From Actinomyces sp. Marseille-P3109 (GTDB taxonomy: Bacteria; Actinomycetota; Actinomycetes; Actinomycetales; Actinomycetaceae), in assembly GCF_900323545.1 (NCBI RefSeq), contig NZ_OOHN01000008.1:983144-1047143 (forward strand): DNA of 64,000 bases, read 5' to 3'. This document shows positions 10,542 to 20,097 of this stretch, piece after piece (within the stretch, counting starts at the first letter, position 1; each line of letters opens with the position of its first letter). Both the position numbers and the translations under genes were made by a program. Below the pieces are notes generated by a model. It was given only the letters and a program-made list of their open reading frames with translations. It searched no databases and was not told the origin of the DNA.

Positions 10542-12191
10542 TCAGCGTCGACGCCGGTGAACCCGAGCCGTCGTCTTCCTGCGCAGGCGCACCTGTTCCA
10601 GGATACCGGCGCTGAGCAGCAGACCTGCTCCGACGAGGATGACGATGCCGGGGGCGAAGCCGAGCCGGTCGGCGACGGTCTGGGAGCTGCGCAGCGGGAC
10701 GTCAGCCACGAGGCTCGCCTGCGTGTAGGGCCGGGTCACCTGCTCGACCTCGCCATGGGGATTGATGATCGCCGTGTAGCCGACGGTGGAGGCCTGGATG
10801 ACGCTGCGACCGTGGACCACCGCCTGGACACGGCCCTGAGCCAGCTGCTGGGCGGCCTCGCCGGAGTCGAGGAAGGAGGCGTTGTTCGTCGGGATGACGA
10901 TGGCCTGCCCGCCCTGCTTGACGCCGGTGCGCAGGGCATCGTCGTAGGCGACCTCGAAGCAGATCCCCATCGCGAAGGTGACCTCTCGGCCCTGAGTAAC
11001 GGCGGGAACCGTCAGCGTGCTGGGGCCGGTGCCGGGCAGCATGTCGACGCCGACACGGTCGACCTGGGTGGTCAGGCGTCGCACGAGGGAACGGGCGGGA
11101 ATGTATTCGGCGAAGGGTACGGGCAGGTGCTTGCGGTAGTAGGCATGAGTCGTCTCCCCGGAGACGTCTCCGGGATTCCACACGAGGACGTCGTTGTAGC
11201 GGATGTCGTCGACGAAGGGCACGGCGCCCACGAGCACCGGCGCCTGGACGGCCTGGGCGGCCTCATCGACGATGGCCGCCGAGGCCGGGTAGTCGCGCGG
11301 ATCCAGGTCCGCGGAGTTCTCCGGCCAGATGACCATGTCGAGGTTTCCGGAGCCGACGTCGCCGGCCAGCTTTTTCGTGGCCTCGGCGTGGTTACCGGTC
11401 ACCTCCAGGGCGCGGTTGAAGGCGTCCTCGAAGTCGGTGGCCACGTTGCCCTGGACGGCTCCGACGCGAACAGTGCCGTTCTGGGCACGCGCGTCCAGCG
11501 GCAGCAGCCGCGGTGCCACAAGCAGAGCCGCGGCGAGTACCACGGAGACGACTACGGGGACGGCGCGGCGTTCATGGATGGACCGAGCCGCGTGGGCCGC
11601 GCATGCTGCGGCCAGCGCCACCAGCAGCCCCACCCCGGCACTGCCGACATAGGCCGCAGCCGGCAGGATCGGGGCGTCGGCCATGGCGAAGGCCAAGCGC
11701 CCGAAAGGGAAACCGCCCAGCGGCCAGACGGATCGCAGCTCCTCGGCCCCCGACCACAACAGCGCGAAGGCGAGAACACTCCGGGCGCCGGCGGGCACCC
11801 GGCGCAGCAGGTTCCGGCCGCCGGAGGCGCCCTCAAGCTGTGGGAGGCGGCTCACCAGGGCCCAGGCCCCGCCGAGACCGGCCAGGTAGAGCGACTCGAA
11901 GACCGTCAGCGCGATCCAGCCGATCGGGTTGCCCATGCCCACCATCGTGAAGTGCAGCAGGGGAGTGAACAGGCCGAAGCCGTAGAGCAGCCCCAGACCG
12001 ACGCCCGCCCAGAAACCACGGCCGCGGATGAGCAGCATGAACGCCCCGACCCCGATGAGGGCCGACCACCATAGGTTCATCGGAGGAAAAGCGGTGTAGG
12101 TGGACAGACCCGCCAGCAGCGCCATGGCTGCGGGGACTGATCGGCGAAACCAACGGGTGGACCAGGAGGGCACTGTCACGCGATGAAGCAT
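10542..12191 (-). CDS. lnt: Apolipoprotein N-acyltransferase
   Basis: This integral membrane enzyme N-acylates the terminal cysteine of lipoproteins. The N-terminal half contains several membrane helices; the periplasmic nitrilase-like domain follows, with the catalytic glutamate in VIWPENSADLDP, a lysine further on, and the nucleophile cysteine in GICFEVAYDD. A final membrane helix and a basic tail end the protein. The gene is separate from the downstream mannosyltransferase, whereas mycobacterial Ppm1 joins the two in one chain. ATG 12191 lies within a TATGCT -10-like sequence, so GTG 12179 may be the true start of a leaderless mRNA. Confidence 0.92.
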   Translation of the reverse strand: MLHRVTVPSWSTRWFRRSVPAAMALLAGLSTYTAFPPMNLWWSALIGVGAFMLLIRGRGFWAGVGLGLLYGFGLFTPLLHFTMVGMGNPIGWIALTVFESLYLAGLGGAWALVSRLPQLEGASGGRNLLRRVPAGARSVLAFALLWSGAEELRSVWPLGGFPFGRLAFAMADAPILPAAAYVGSAGVGLLVALAAACAAHAARSIHERRAVPVVVSVVLAAALLVAPRLLPLDARAQNGTVRVGAVQGNVATDFEDAFNRALEVTGNHAEATKKLAGDVGSGNLDMVIWPENSADLDPRDYPASAAIVDEAAQAVQAPVLVGAVPFVDDIRYNDVLVWNPGDVSGETTHAYYRKHLPVPFAEYIPARSLVRRLTTQVDRVGVDMLPGTGPSTLTVPAVTQGREVTFAMGICFEVAYDDALRTGVKQGGQAIVIPTNNASFLDSGEAAQQLAQGRVQAVVHGRSVIQASTVGYTAIINPHGEVEQVTRPYTQASLVADVPLRSSQTVADRLGFAPGIVILVGAGLLLSAGILEQVRLRRKTTARVHRRRR

Positions 12192-12262
12192 ACGGGCAAT
12201 GCGACGTTGTCTCGCCTGGTAGGCAGCAGTGAGCGGTGGTGTGGAACCGGACTCACGCAGTG

Positions 12263-13753
12263 TCAGTCGTTATGGCGCTCCTGTGTTCCCAGGAGCCGGT
12301 GGTACAGCGGGTGGCAGGCGCCCAGGGCGAGGCCCGTGATCACCAAACCGACGGTGATGACACCGACTACCAGCGGAGACGCACCGGACATCGGAGAAGT
12401 CCCCATCAGGAGCGAGCCCATGACGATGCCCAGACCCGCACCGCCCAGAACGGCGAGGAGGAGCGGTGTGTAGGCCTCCATCCACATGACGCGCAGGCCG
12501 TAGCCTGCAGGGGCGCCCATGCGGTGCAGGCTGCGGGACTGCTCCGCGCGCTCGATGGTTCCTGAGGCCTGGGTGATGAGGATGGAGGTGGCCGTCAGGG
12601 CGAACCCGAAGGCCAGGGTGATGACGGCCCCCTTGTCAACGTCCCACAGGATGCTGTAAACGAAGGACTCGGCCGAATCGGCTTCCGTCGTCGTCATGGC
12701 GCTCAGCCCCAGTGGCATGAGTGACATGAAACCACCGATGAAGGCCAGCAGCCCCATGGCGGAGACCCGGTGCCACGTCACGGTGGGGGCTGCCTGGATC
12801 CGGCGAGCGGTCCAACGCATGACCGGGCCGCGTAGCCGGGCGAGCCCTCGGGAGAGCAGCTGCGTGAACCATGACCCGGCCAGGTCGAAGACGGCAATGA
12901 GTGCCACGATCATGACGCACACGATGATGAAACGATACTGCTGCGGTACCGACCTGATGATCTGTGGGGCACCGAACAGCGTCACGAGGAACACGATGAC
13001 GCGCCAGACGCCGGCGCGCGGTCCGTTGGTTCGTCGTGAGACGCCCAGAGGGGAGATCCGCACCTGGCGCAGCCCCCGCCATGCCGAGACCTGGCCGACC
13101 GCGAGGACTCCCACCAGGACGGCGGCCAGGAACCGTAGCGGCAACACCATCTCACTGGCAGTGATCCGGGTTCCCATGACGGTGAGGCTGCTCCAGGCGG
13201 GAAGGGTGACCAGGTAGGCTGCGGTGCCAATGACTGCACCTACCACCGACTGGACAAGGGCGTCCAGCAGGGACATTCGGGTGACGTCGGCCCCGGACAG
13301 GCCCATCAGGCGCAGAACAGCCAGGCGCCTCTCACGGCTGCGCGCCCCCAGGACCGCGGCGCTGGAGGCCAGCCCCACCATGGCTGGCACCAGCATGGCG
13401 CAGGCCAGAACGGACATGCTGAGGTACTGCGAAGCCATGAAGTCGAAGCCGTAGCCCGCGTTCTTGGCCGCGGCCTCCCATACCGGAACCCGTTCCGGGT
13501 GCGTTCCACGGCTGTAGAGCATCCAGGTACCCCCGGCGACGGTCAGGGCTGCACAGGTGGCCACGGTGTATGCCAAAACGCTGGCCAGGTACAGCAGCGT
13601 CTCCCCCTCGTGGGAGGTGAGACGTGCGCGGGTCAGACGCGCGGTGAGGCGGGCGAGAACCGCGGGACCGGGTCGGGAGACCGCAACGCGGGATGAGCCT
13701 GTCGCAGGCACAGCGGCAGAGCTGGGAACCGAGGCGGTCATCGACGTGCTCAT
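12263..13753 (-). CDS. ABC transporter permease, FtsX-like
   Basis: The 496-residue membrane protein has roughly eight to ten hydrophobic segments and two FtsX-like repeats, one centred on residues 60-210 and the other on 320-485. This is the arrangement of BceB/MacB-related actinobacterial permeases without a large extracellular domain. Its start overlaps the stop of the ATPase gene (ATGA). The neighbouring divergent histidine kinase and response regulator suggest a peptide or antibiotic detoxification module under two-component control. The substrate is unknown. Confidence 0.88.
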   Translation of the reverse strand: MSTSMTASVPSSAAVPATGSSRVAVSRPGPAVLARLTARLTRARLTSHEGETLLYLASVLAYTVATCAALTVAGGTWMLYSRGTHPERVPVWEAAAKNAGYGFDFMASQYLSMSVLACAMLVPAMVGLASSAAVLGARSRERRLAVLRLMGLSGADVTRMSLLDALVQSVVGAVIGTAAYLVTLPAWSSLTVMGTRITASEMVLPLRFLAAVLVGVLAVGQVSAWRGLRQVRISPLGVSRRTNGPRAGVWRVIVFLVTLFGAPQIIRSVPQQYRFIIVCVMIVALIAVFDLAGSWFTQLLSRGLARLRGPVMRWTARRIQAAPTVTWHRVSAMGLLAFIGGFMSLMPLGLSAMTTTEADSAESFVYSILWDVDKGAVITLAFGFALTATSILITQASGTIERAEQSRSLHRMGAPAGYGLRVMWMEAYTPLLLAVLGGAGLGIVMGSLLMGTSPMSGASPLVVGVITVGLVITGLALGACHPLYHRLLGTQERHND

Positions 13754-14481
13754 CGGGCGACCTCCGGCTCTGCGGCTTGCATGGAACCACGGGCTGTGCT
13801 GGCGTTCAGGCGGCGGTCCGAGTGGACCAGTCCGTCACGGATCTCGATAAGGCGTGAGCACCAGCGAGCAACATTGACGTCGTGAGTCACCACGACCAGC
13901 GTCGCGCCGGCCATGGAGGCGGCCGCTGTCAGCAGCTGCATCATCTCGTGACCGGTTGCCTGGTCCAGTGCTCCGGAGGGCTCGTCGGCGAAGATGGCAC
14001 GGGGACTACCCACCAGCGCCCGGGCGATCGCAACCCGCTGGGCCTGACCGCCGGACATCTGCGCAGGGTGCCGCCCCCTGAGATCCGCCAGGCCGAGCCG
14101 TGCGAGCACCTCATCGGCGGCGCGCAGTGCCGAACGCGTCGGTGTTCCGGTAAGCATGAGCGGAAGGGCCACGTTCTCCCGAGCCGGCAGCTCGGGGATG
14201 AGCTGGCTGTCCTGAAAGACGAATCCCAGCTCGCGCAGTCGCAGATGGGATCGCTGCGCATCAGTGAGACGGGAGATCTCGGTGCCCCCGAAGCCTACGC
14301 TCCCCTGGTCCGGGACGAGGACTCCGGACAGGCAGTGCAGCAGGGTCGACTTGCCCGAGCCCGAGGGCCCCATGATCGCGACGCTCTCACCTGCGGAGAC
14401 GTTGATAGTCAGGCCGGCCAGAGCCGTCACCGTACCGAAGCGCTTGACAATGTCGCTGGTGGTGATCAGTGGTGTGCTCAT
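13750..14481 (-). CDS. ABC transporter ATP-binding protein (LolD/BceA-like)
   Basis: The 243-residue ATPase has Walker A GPSGSGKST, the Q-loop FVFQDSQLIPEL, signature MSGGQAQRVAIARAL, Walker B AIFADEPSGALD and H-loop VVTHD. The start is ATG 14481, encoding MSTPLITTSDIVKRFG; the frame is open 61 codons further upstream, but that extension has no family similarity and crosses into the promoter of the divergent kinase. It is translationally coupled to the permease and probably energises export or removal of a membrane-active compound. Confidence 0.93.
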   Translation of the reverse strand: MSTPLITTSDIVKRFGTVTALAGLTINVSAGESVAIMGPSGSGKSTLLHCLSGVLVPDQGSVGFGGTEISRLTDAQRSHLRLRELGFVFQDSQLIPELPARENVALPLMLTGTPTRSALRAADEVLARLGLADLRGRHPAQMSGGQAQRVAIARALVGSPRAIFADEPSGALDQATGHEMMQLLTAAASMAGATLVVVTHDVNVARWCSRLIEIRDGLVHSDRRLNASTARGSMQAAEPEVAR

Positions 14482-14536
14482 GGCTCTTATTTCATCGTTT
14501 TCTCGACGCGATCGCGATAGTGCTCGCACTGCTGAT

Positions 14537-14558
14537 GAGGTAGTGCTGGGTATACCTC
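14537..14558. promoter_or_regulatory. Inverted repeat between the exporter and its two-component system
   Basis: GAGGTA and TACCTC are separated by ten bases in the gap between the ATPase start (14481) and the kinase start (about 14618). A dimeric response regulator such as the NarL-type protein encoded downstream could bind here and control both directions. The arms are only six bases, so this is suggestive at best. Confidence 0.3.
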
Positions 14559-14617
14559 TCGGGTAGTTGGTGCCCAGCCTGACGCCTCTGGCGAACGGGA
14601 CACGGTACCTTGGGATC

Positions 14618-15406
14618 GTGCAGCTCAGGTTCTCTCCGCGACGGCTCGGCAAGGCCAGATCCACACATGAGGCCGTTGCCGCCCGGAGGATCGCCGAGTT
14701 GACGGCCTCCCGTCGGGAGATCGTCGCGGCCTACGAGGTTGAGCGCCGCCGTATCGAGCGAGATCTGCACGACGGCGCTCAGCAGCGCCTCGTCGTCGGA
14801 CTCATGAAGCTTGGCGAGGCCCAGCTCTCCCCCGCTGTCACCGCGGATCCCGCACTCGCCGCTCTTCTGGGCGAGGCCAAGGCGGCCATCGCCGGCGGGC
14901 TCGAGTCGCTGCGCACCACGGTGCGCGGTATCCACCCCCAGGTGCTCACCGACCTCGGTCTGGAAGCAGCCCTGACAGAAGCGGTGGATCGAGTTGACAA
15001 GACCGGCCGGACCGTGAGGATCGTCTGTCCGCACCCCCTGCCGACGGTGCCCGAGGGCGTCCTCGCCGCGGCCTACTTCTTCGCCCTGGAGGCGATGACC
15101 AACGCGCTCAAGCACGCTCCCGGTGCTGCGGTCACCATCCTGCTGACCGTGGACGACAAGCTGAGAGTCTGTGTCGTTGACACCGGGCCCGGCGGGGCCT
15201 ACCTCCGGCCGGGTCACGGTCTGGCGGGGATGAGAGAGCGGCTCGCGGCCTTCGGCGGAGGGCTCATGCTGTCCAGTCCCCCAGGTGGGCCGACCCAGGT
15301 CGCGGCGCACCTGCCGCTGCTCCTGGCCCGCGGGGAGAGCGGCATCGGCTCAGACGGCATGGACAGTGCGAGCAGCACTGGCATCTCGGATGGGCAGGAG
15401 CGATGA
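14618..15406 (+). CDS. Soluble histidine kinase, HisKA_3 family
   Basis: The kinase is about 262 residues from GTG 14618. The phospho-acceptor motif ERDLHDGAQQRL places the histidine at residue 51; N-box ALEAMTNALKHA and G-box GHGLAGMRERL follow. It has no membrane helix and no sensory domain, unlike typical NarX/LiaS-type kinases, so it must sense through a partner, perhaps the adjacent ABC exporter. The frame is open back to 14567, but those residues do not resemble a kinase N-terminus. The stop overlaps the start of the response regulator (ATGA). Confidence 0.9.
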   Translation: MQLRFSPRRLGKARSTHEAVAARRIAELTASRREIVAAYEVERRRIERDLHDGAQQRLVVGLMKLGEAQLSPAVTADPALAALLGEAKAAIAGGLESLRTTVRGIHPQVLTDLGLEAALTEAVDRVDKTGRTVRIVCPHPLPTVPEGVLAAAYFFALEAMTNALKHAPGAAVTILLTVDDKLRVCVVDTGPGGAYLRPGHGLAGMRERLAAFGGGLMLSSPPGGPTQVAAHLPLLLARGESGIGSDGMDSASSTGISDGQER

Positions 15407-16089
15407 CCATGGCCCCCTCACTGGTGCTCGCCGATGACTCGGCCCTGCTGCGCGAGGGGTTGGCGGGCCTGCTGGAGCGCCAGGGCTACGACGTCGTCGC
15501 CCGGGAGAGCAGCGCGCCGGCACTCGTCCAGCGCATCGACCACCTGGACAGCCAGGGGCACCTGCCCGATGCCGTCATCACGGACGTCCGCATGCCGCCG
15601 ACCATGAGGAACGACGGACTGGAGGCCGCGCTGGACATTCGGCGCCGTCACCCAGCCGTGGCCATCATGGTGCTCAGCCAGTACGTGTCGGCGACCTACG
15701 CCCAGCGGCTCCTCGCCTCCGAGGCCCCGGCAGACGCCGGTGGGACGGGGTACCTGCTCAAGGACAGGGTCTCGGAGGTCGCGGACTTCCTGGGCTCCCT
15801 GCGAGTGGTCCTGGCCGGAGGCATGGTGACCGACCCGGAGGTGGCCCGGGCCGTGGTGCGCAGCTCTCGCTCAGGGCTGGCGGATCTGACGCCGCGCGAG
15901 CTCGAGGTCCTCGAGCTCATGGCTCGGGGGCTGTCGAACAGTCAGATCTCGGCGCAGATGGTTGTGTCGGGGGCAGCGGTCGCCAAGCACGTCTCGGCGA
16001 TCTTCCTCAAGCTGGGGCTGGACCCCTCCGAGGAGAACCGGCGGGTGCGCGCCATCCTCGCCTTCCTCGGTGATGGGCTCAGCCGGTAG
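15403..16089 (+). CDS. Response regulator, NarL/LuxR family
   Basis: The receiver domain spans residues 5-140, with acidic residues near 11-12, phospho-acceptor aspartate 61 in VITDVRMP, and the conserved lysine in YLLKD. A LuxR-type helix-turn-helix ends the protein (LTPRELEVLELMARGLSNSQIS). It is the cognate partner of the preceding kinase, to which it is translationally coupled, and probably controls the divergent ABC exporter. The gene is convergent with the DUF808 gene, with only three bases between stops. Confidence 0.94.
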   Translation: MTMAPSLVLADDSALLREGLAGLLERQGYDVVARESSAPALVQRIDHLDSQGHLPDAVITDVRMPPTMRNDGLEAALDIRRRHPAVAIMVLSQYVSATYAQRLLASEAPADAGGTGYLLKDRVSEVADFLGSLRVVLAGGMVTDPEVARAVVRSSRSGLADLTPRELEVLELMARGLSNSQISAQMVVSGAAVAKHVSAIFLKLGLDPSEENRRVRAILAFLGDGLSR

Positions 16090-16092
16090 CCC

Positions 16093-17013
16093 TCAATGGG
16101 TGGCTCGACGGCGCGCCAGGGCGTGGTGCACAGGCTGCCAGGCCAGGGCCAGCACCGTGCCGATGACCGCCCCGATGAGGCAGGACATGGCAGTCCCGGT
16201 GATCCAGGACAGGACCGGGTTGTGGATGAGCTCCTCGGCCCACTCGATGGCATGGTGCAACGGGTGGAGGCCGAACTTGGCGAGGTTCACTGCCAGGATA
16301 TGGCCACCGACCCACAGCATCGCCACGGTGCCGACGAACCCGATGCTGCGGAAGAGCGCCGGTGCTGACTTCACGATCGCACGGCCGAGAGCCCGGACAG
16401 CACTCGTGCGGCCCTTTCCGGCCAGGTGCACTCCGGCGTCGTCGAGCTTGATGAGGGCGGCGACCAGGCCGTAGACGGCGAAGGTGATGAGCAGGGCGAT
16501 GAGGACGAGGACGATGATGCGCCGCATGGAGGACTGCCCCTCCACCTCGGCCAGGGCCAGCAGCATGATCTCGGTGGACAGGATGAAGTCGGTGGTCGTG
16601 GCCTGACGGACGATCTGGTCCTCGTCGACCGGTCCGGTGTCCTCCTGCGCGTGCGAGCCGCAGCCGAAGCGCTCGAGGACCTTCTCACCGCCCTCGAAGC
16701 ACAGGTAGGCGCCACCGATGACGAGCGCGACCGGCAGGAGCGCAGGCGCTACCGCCGTCAGCAGCAGACCGATCGGCAGGATGATGAGGAGCTTGTTGCG
16801 AAGCGAGCCCAACGTGATCCGCTTGATGATCGGCAGCTCGCGGTCCGGGGTGATACCGGTGACGTACTGGGGCGTGGTGGCGACATCGTCGACGGCGGCC
16901 GCCGACACCTTCGCGGAGGTCTTGACGGCCGCCGAGGCCGTGTCGTCAACAGTGGACAGCGTCAGCTTGGCGAGCGTGGCGATGTCATCGAGAAGGGCGA
17001 AGAAGCCAGACAT
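16093..17013 (-). CDS. DUF808 (YedI-type) membrane protein
   Basis: The protein has 306 residues. It opens with SGFFALLDDIATLAKLTL, shows the family segment KITLGSLRNKLLIILP-like (here KRITLGSLRNKL), and contains about six hydrophobic helices, including a C-terminal cluster. The family is widespread and its biochemical function is not established. The gene stands alone, convergent with the response regulator and separated from helY by about 110 bases. Confidence 0.88.
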   Translation of the reverse strand: MSGFFALLDDIATLAKLTLSTVDDTASAAVKTSAKVSAAAVDDVATTPQYVTGITPDRELPIIKRITLGSLRNKLLIILPIGLLLTAVAPALLPVALVIGGAYLCFEGGEKVLERFGCGSHAQEDTGPVDEDQIVRQATTTDFILSTEIMLLALAEVEGQSSMRRIIVLVLIALLITFAVYGLVAALIKLDDAGVHLAGKGRTSAVRALGRAIVKSAPALFRSIGFVGTVAMLWVGGHILAVNLAKFGLHPLHHAIEWAEELIHNPVLSWITGTAMSCLIGAVIGTVLALAWQPVHHALARRRATH

Positions 17014-17121
17014 AGGGGCATGGGTCCTGTCGTTCGAGGTGTCGGCCGGAACGAGACTACTAGTCGCGGCCTGTCAGAGGCGGCTGGAAGATGAGCGGAG
17101 GACGCATGGAGGGCGCACGCC

Positions 17122-20076
17122 TCACACCGCCGACCAGCTCACCACTCCCCGGTTGAGATCCAGGGAGGCCTCTGCGGCCCGCATCGACAGGTTGGTCACC
17201 GCCCTGGCCTGCTCGGGGGTGGCATCCGGCGGCGGTGAGAGGCTGGCGATCTGACCGACGACGTCGAGCAGCTGCTTGCACCAGCGCACGAAGTCCCCGG
17301 CCGTCAGCTCAGTGGCGTCGAGGATGTCCGCGAGCTGCGCGCCGTCGCACCAGGCCTGAACGGCTCCGGCCAGAGCCGGCTCCGCCCCCGAGGAGGCCTC
17401 GATACGGGCCAGGGACTCCAGGTCATGGATCCGGTGCGAGACCCCCAGCTGTGCGCGCAGGCACTGGCCGAGGCGGGACCCGGGCGCCACTGGCAGCCCG
17501 ATCGACTGCGCACTCAGGCGTGGCTCGTAGACGCAGGCGCTCAGCGCGCCGGCCAGTTCGCTGGCACTGAGGCTCTCAAAGATGCTCGTGCGCAGGCACT
17601 CGGCGATGAGCAGGTCCCGCTCGGCGTAGATCCGGGCCAGCACCTTGCCGGCACCGGTGACCCGCAGCTCGCGCTCCGGGTGCCCCCGGTCCACCGGCCG
17701 TAGATAGCCCAGTTCGAGCAGCACCTCGCACACGGCGTCGAAGAGGCGGGCGATAGTGCCGGTACGGGTCTCGATGCGCCGCTGGAGGCGCTCGGCCTCG
17801 GCCTTGGCCCGCGACCACCTGCGACCCACCCGGGCGTGCTCCTCCCGGTCGGGGCACCCGTGACAGGGGTGGGAGCGCATCTCGTGGCGCAGCCGCTCAA
17901 GGTTCTCGATAGCGCTGTCACGGCGGGCCTGCGCACGGCTGGAGCGGGTACGCGTGCGCCTCGTACCGTCCTCAAGGTCCCCGGAGCGCAGGGCGTCCAC
18001 CAGGCGCTGGACGAGCCGGTCCCGGTCTCGGGGCCGGTGAGGGTCCACGGAGTCGGCCACCCGCAGCGCGCCCACGCGCATGACGCCGTCCGGTGCCGTG
18101 TCCGGGGTCAGGGCGACGACCCGCGAGTCCTCCCCAAGTACCGTGATGGTGGGTGTCCCGGTTCGGTCCGCACCGACCTCCAGGACGATGCCGTGGCGGC
18201 GGCGCCTACCCTTGCGGAAGACGATCACGTCGCCGCGCCCCAACGCGCTCATCGTCCGCCCCGTCTCACTGCGGCGTGCGGCGGTCTTGTCCCGTGACAG
18301 GTCCGCCTCGGCGTCGGCGATGGTCTGGCGCAGGGCCGCGTACTCGCGGAAGTCGCCCAGGCGGCAGGTCATGTCCTTCTCCAGGCCCTCCAGACTGCGT
18401 CGCTTGCGGCGCGCCTGGGCAGCCAGCTCCACAACGCCGCGGTCGGCCTGGAACTGGGCGAAGGACTCCTCAAGCACCTCACGCGCCCGCGCCCGCGGCA
18501 TGCGCTCGAGCAGGTTCACGGCCATGTTGTATGTCGGACGGAAGGCGGAGACCAGAGGGTAGGTGCGCCGGGAGGCCAGCGAGGACACCGTGGCGGGCTC
18601 GACGTCGTCGGCGGCCAGGACGACGGCGTGCCCTTCGACGTCGATACCGCGGCGCCCTGCCCGACCGGTGAGCTGGGTGTACTCCCCCGGGCTGAGGGTG
18701 ACGTGGGCCGACCCGTTCCACTTGCGCAGCGACTCCAGGACCACCGTGCGCGCGGGCATGTTGATGCCCAGCGCCAGGGTCTCGGTGGCGTAGACGACCT
18801 TGACCAGGCCCGCGCTGAAGAGCTCCTCGACCGTCTCCTTGAACACCGGCAGCAGTCCCGCGTGGTGGGCTGCGACACCGCGCTCCAGGGCGTGGACCCA
18901 GAAGTGGAAGCCCAGAACCCCAAGGTCGCCGGCCGGGATGTCGGCGGTGCGCCGCTCGATCACCTTTCGGATGCGGGCCGCCTCCGCCTCGGTGGTCAGG
19001 TCCACCCCAGCGCTCACCACCTGGTGGACGGCCTGCTCGCACCCTGCCCGGGAGAAGACGAAGACGATGGCGGGCAGCAGTCTCGCCTCCCCCAGGGCCT
19101 TGACGACCTGCAGCCGCGAGGGAGGCTTCAGCCGCGCCGTGCGGGCACCGCCCTCGCCGCGGCGGGGAGCGCGTCCCCCGCCCGCGGAGCGCTTCCAGGG
19201 CTGCTGGTCCCGAGCGGAGCCGCCACCGCGGCTGCGGTAGCTGTTCTTGGAGGCACCCCCGGACGCCGCCGCACGGCGGGCCTGCTTGACGGCCTTGAGC
19301 AGCTCGGGGTTGAGCGGAGGCTGCACAGACTGATCTGAGCGCTGTGGCTGCTCCGACTGCGCCGTATCGGACTCAGCGGGCTCGGCGACATCCACAGGAC
19401 GGGAGTACAGGGGCAGGAGCCGGCGTCCGACCATCATGTGCTGAGTCAGCGGGACGGGGCGCTCCTCGGAGACGACGACGGCGGTCCTGCCCCGCACCTG
19501 GCCGAGCCAGTCGCCGAACTCCTCGGCGTTGGACACCGTGGCGGACAGGGAGATCACCTGGACCTCGGCCGGCAGGTGGATGATGACCTCCTCCCACACC
19601 GGGCCGCGGAAGCGGTCGGCGAGGTAGTGAACCTCGTCCATGACCACGAATCCCAGCCGATTCAGGTCACGTGAGCCCGAGTAGAGCATGTTGCGCAGCA
19701 CCTCGGTGGTCATGACCACGACCTCCGCATGGGGGTTGACCGAGATGTCACCGGTGAGCAGCCCCACCTTCTCCTCGCCGTGGCGGGCCACGAGGTCCAG
19801 GTACTTCTGATTGCTCAGTGCTTTGATCGGCGTGGTGTAGAAGGTCTTGAGGCCCCGGACCAGGCCCAGGTGGACGGCGAACTCCCCCACCACCGTCTTG
19901 CCTGCGCCCGTCGGAGCCGCGACGAGGACTCCCTCGCCTCTCTCGACGGCGGTGCAGGCCTCCTCCTGGAAGGGGTCGAGCGGGAAGTCGTAGCCCCGGG
20001 CGAAGCGGGCGAGCTCACTGCTGGCGGCGGCCTGTCGACGACGAGATGCGGCATAGCGCTCGGCTGGTGAGCTCAT
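17122..20076 (-). CDS. helY: DEAD/DEAH-box RNA helicase HelY (Ski2/Mtr4-like)
   Basis: This 984-residue superfamily 2 helicase has APTGAGKT (Walker A, residues 54-61), DEVH (147-150), SLSATVSN (motif III) and the QLTGRAGRRGID motif VI. A basic, glycine-rich insert lies around residues 250-320 between the two RecA folds, and the C-terminal third matches the DSHCT-type helical region. The family is thought to act in RNA processing. It is the last gene of the pafB-pafC-tatA-tatC-dagK-helY run, an order conserved with Mycobacterium apart from the dagK insertion. Confidence 0.95.
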   Translation of the reverse strand: MSSPAERYAASRRRQAAASSELARFARGYDFPLDPFQEEACTAVERGEGVLVAAPTGAGKTVVGEFAVHLGLVRGLKTFYTTPIKALSNQKYLDLVARHGEEKVGLLTGDISVNPHAEVVVMTTEVLRNMLYSGSRDLNRLGFVVMDEVHYLADRFRGPVWEEVIIHLPAEVQVISLSATVSNAEEFGDWLGQVRGRTAVVVSEERPVPLTQHMMVGRRLLPLYSRPVDVAEPAESDTAQSEQPQRSDQSVQPPLNPELLKAVKQARRAAASGGASKNSYRSRGGGSARDQQPWKRSAGGGRAPRRGEGGARTARLKPPSRLQVVKALGEARLLPAIVFVFSRAGCEQAVHQVVSAGVDLTTEAEAARIRKVIERRTADIPAGDLGVLGFHFWVHALERGVAAHHAGLLPVFKETVEELFSAGLVKVVYATETLALGINMPARTVVLESLRKWNGSAHVTLSPGEYTQLTGRAGRRGIDVEGHAVVLAADDVEPATVSSLASRRTYPLVSAFRPTYNMAVNLLERMPRARAREVLEESFAQFQADRGVVELAAQARRKRRSLEGLEKDMTCRLGDFREYAALRQTIADAEADLSRDKTAARRSETGRTMSALGRGDVIVFRKGRRRRHGIVLEVGADRTGTPTITVLGEDSRVVALTPDTAPDGVMRVGALRVADSVDPHRPRDRDRLVQRLVDALRSGDLEDGTRRTRTRSSRAQARRDSAIENLERLRHEMRSHPCHGCPDREEHARVGRRWSRAKAEAERLQRRIETRTGTIARLFDAVCEVLLELGYLRPVDRGHPERELRVTGAGKVLARIYAERDLLIAECLRTSIFESLSASELAGALSACVYEPRLSAQSIGLPVAPGSRLGQCLRAQLGVSHRIHDLESLARIEASSGAEPALAGAVQAWCDGAQLADILDATELTAGDFVRWCKQLLDVVGQIASLSPPPDATPEQARAVTNLSMRAAEASLDLNRGVVSWSAV

Positions 20077-20097
20077 GGGGACACCCTACGGGCCGGA

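Noticed and set aside
10557..12074. A 505-codon frame opposite lnt
   Set aside because: It is antisense to a gene with clear active-site motifs, and its composition is that of a codon-bias shadow.
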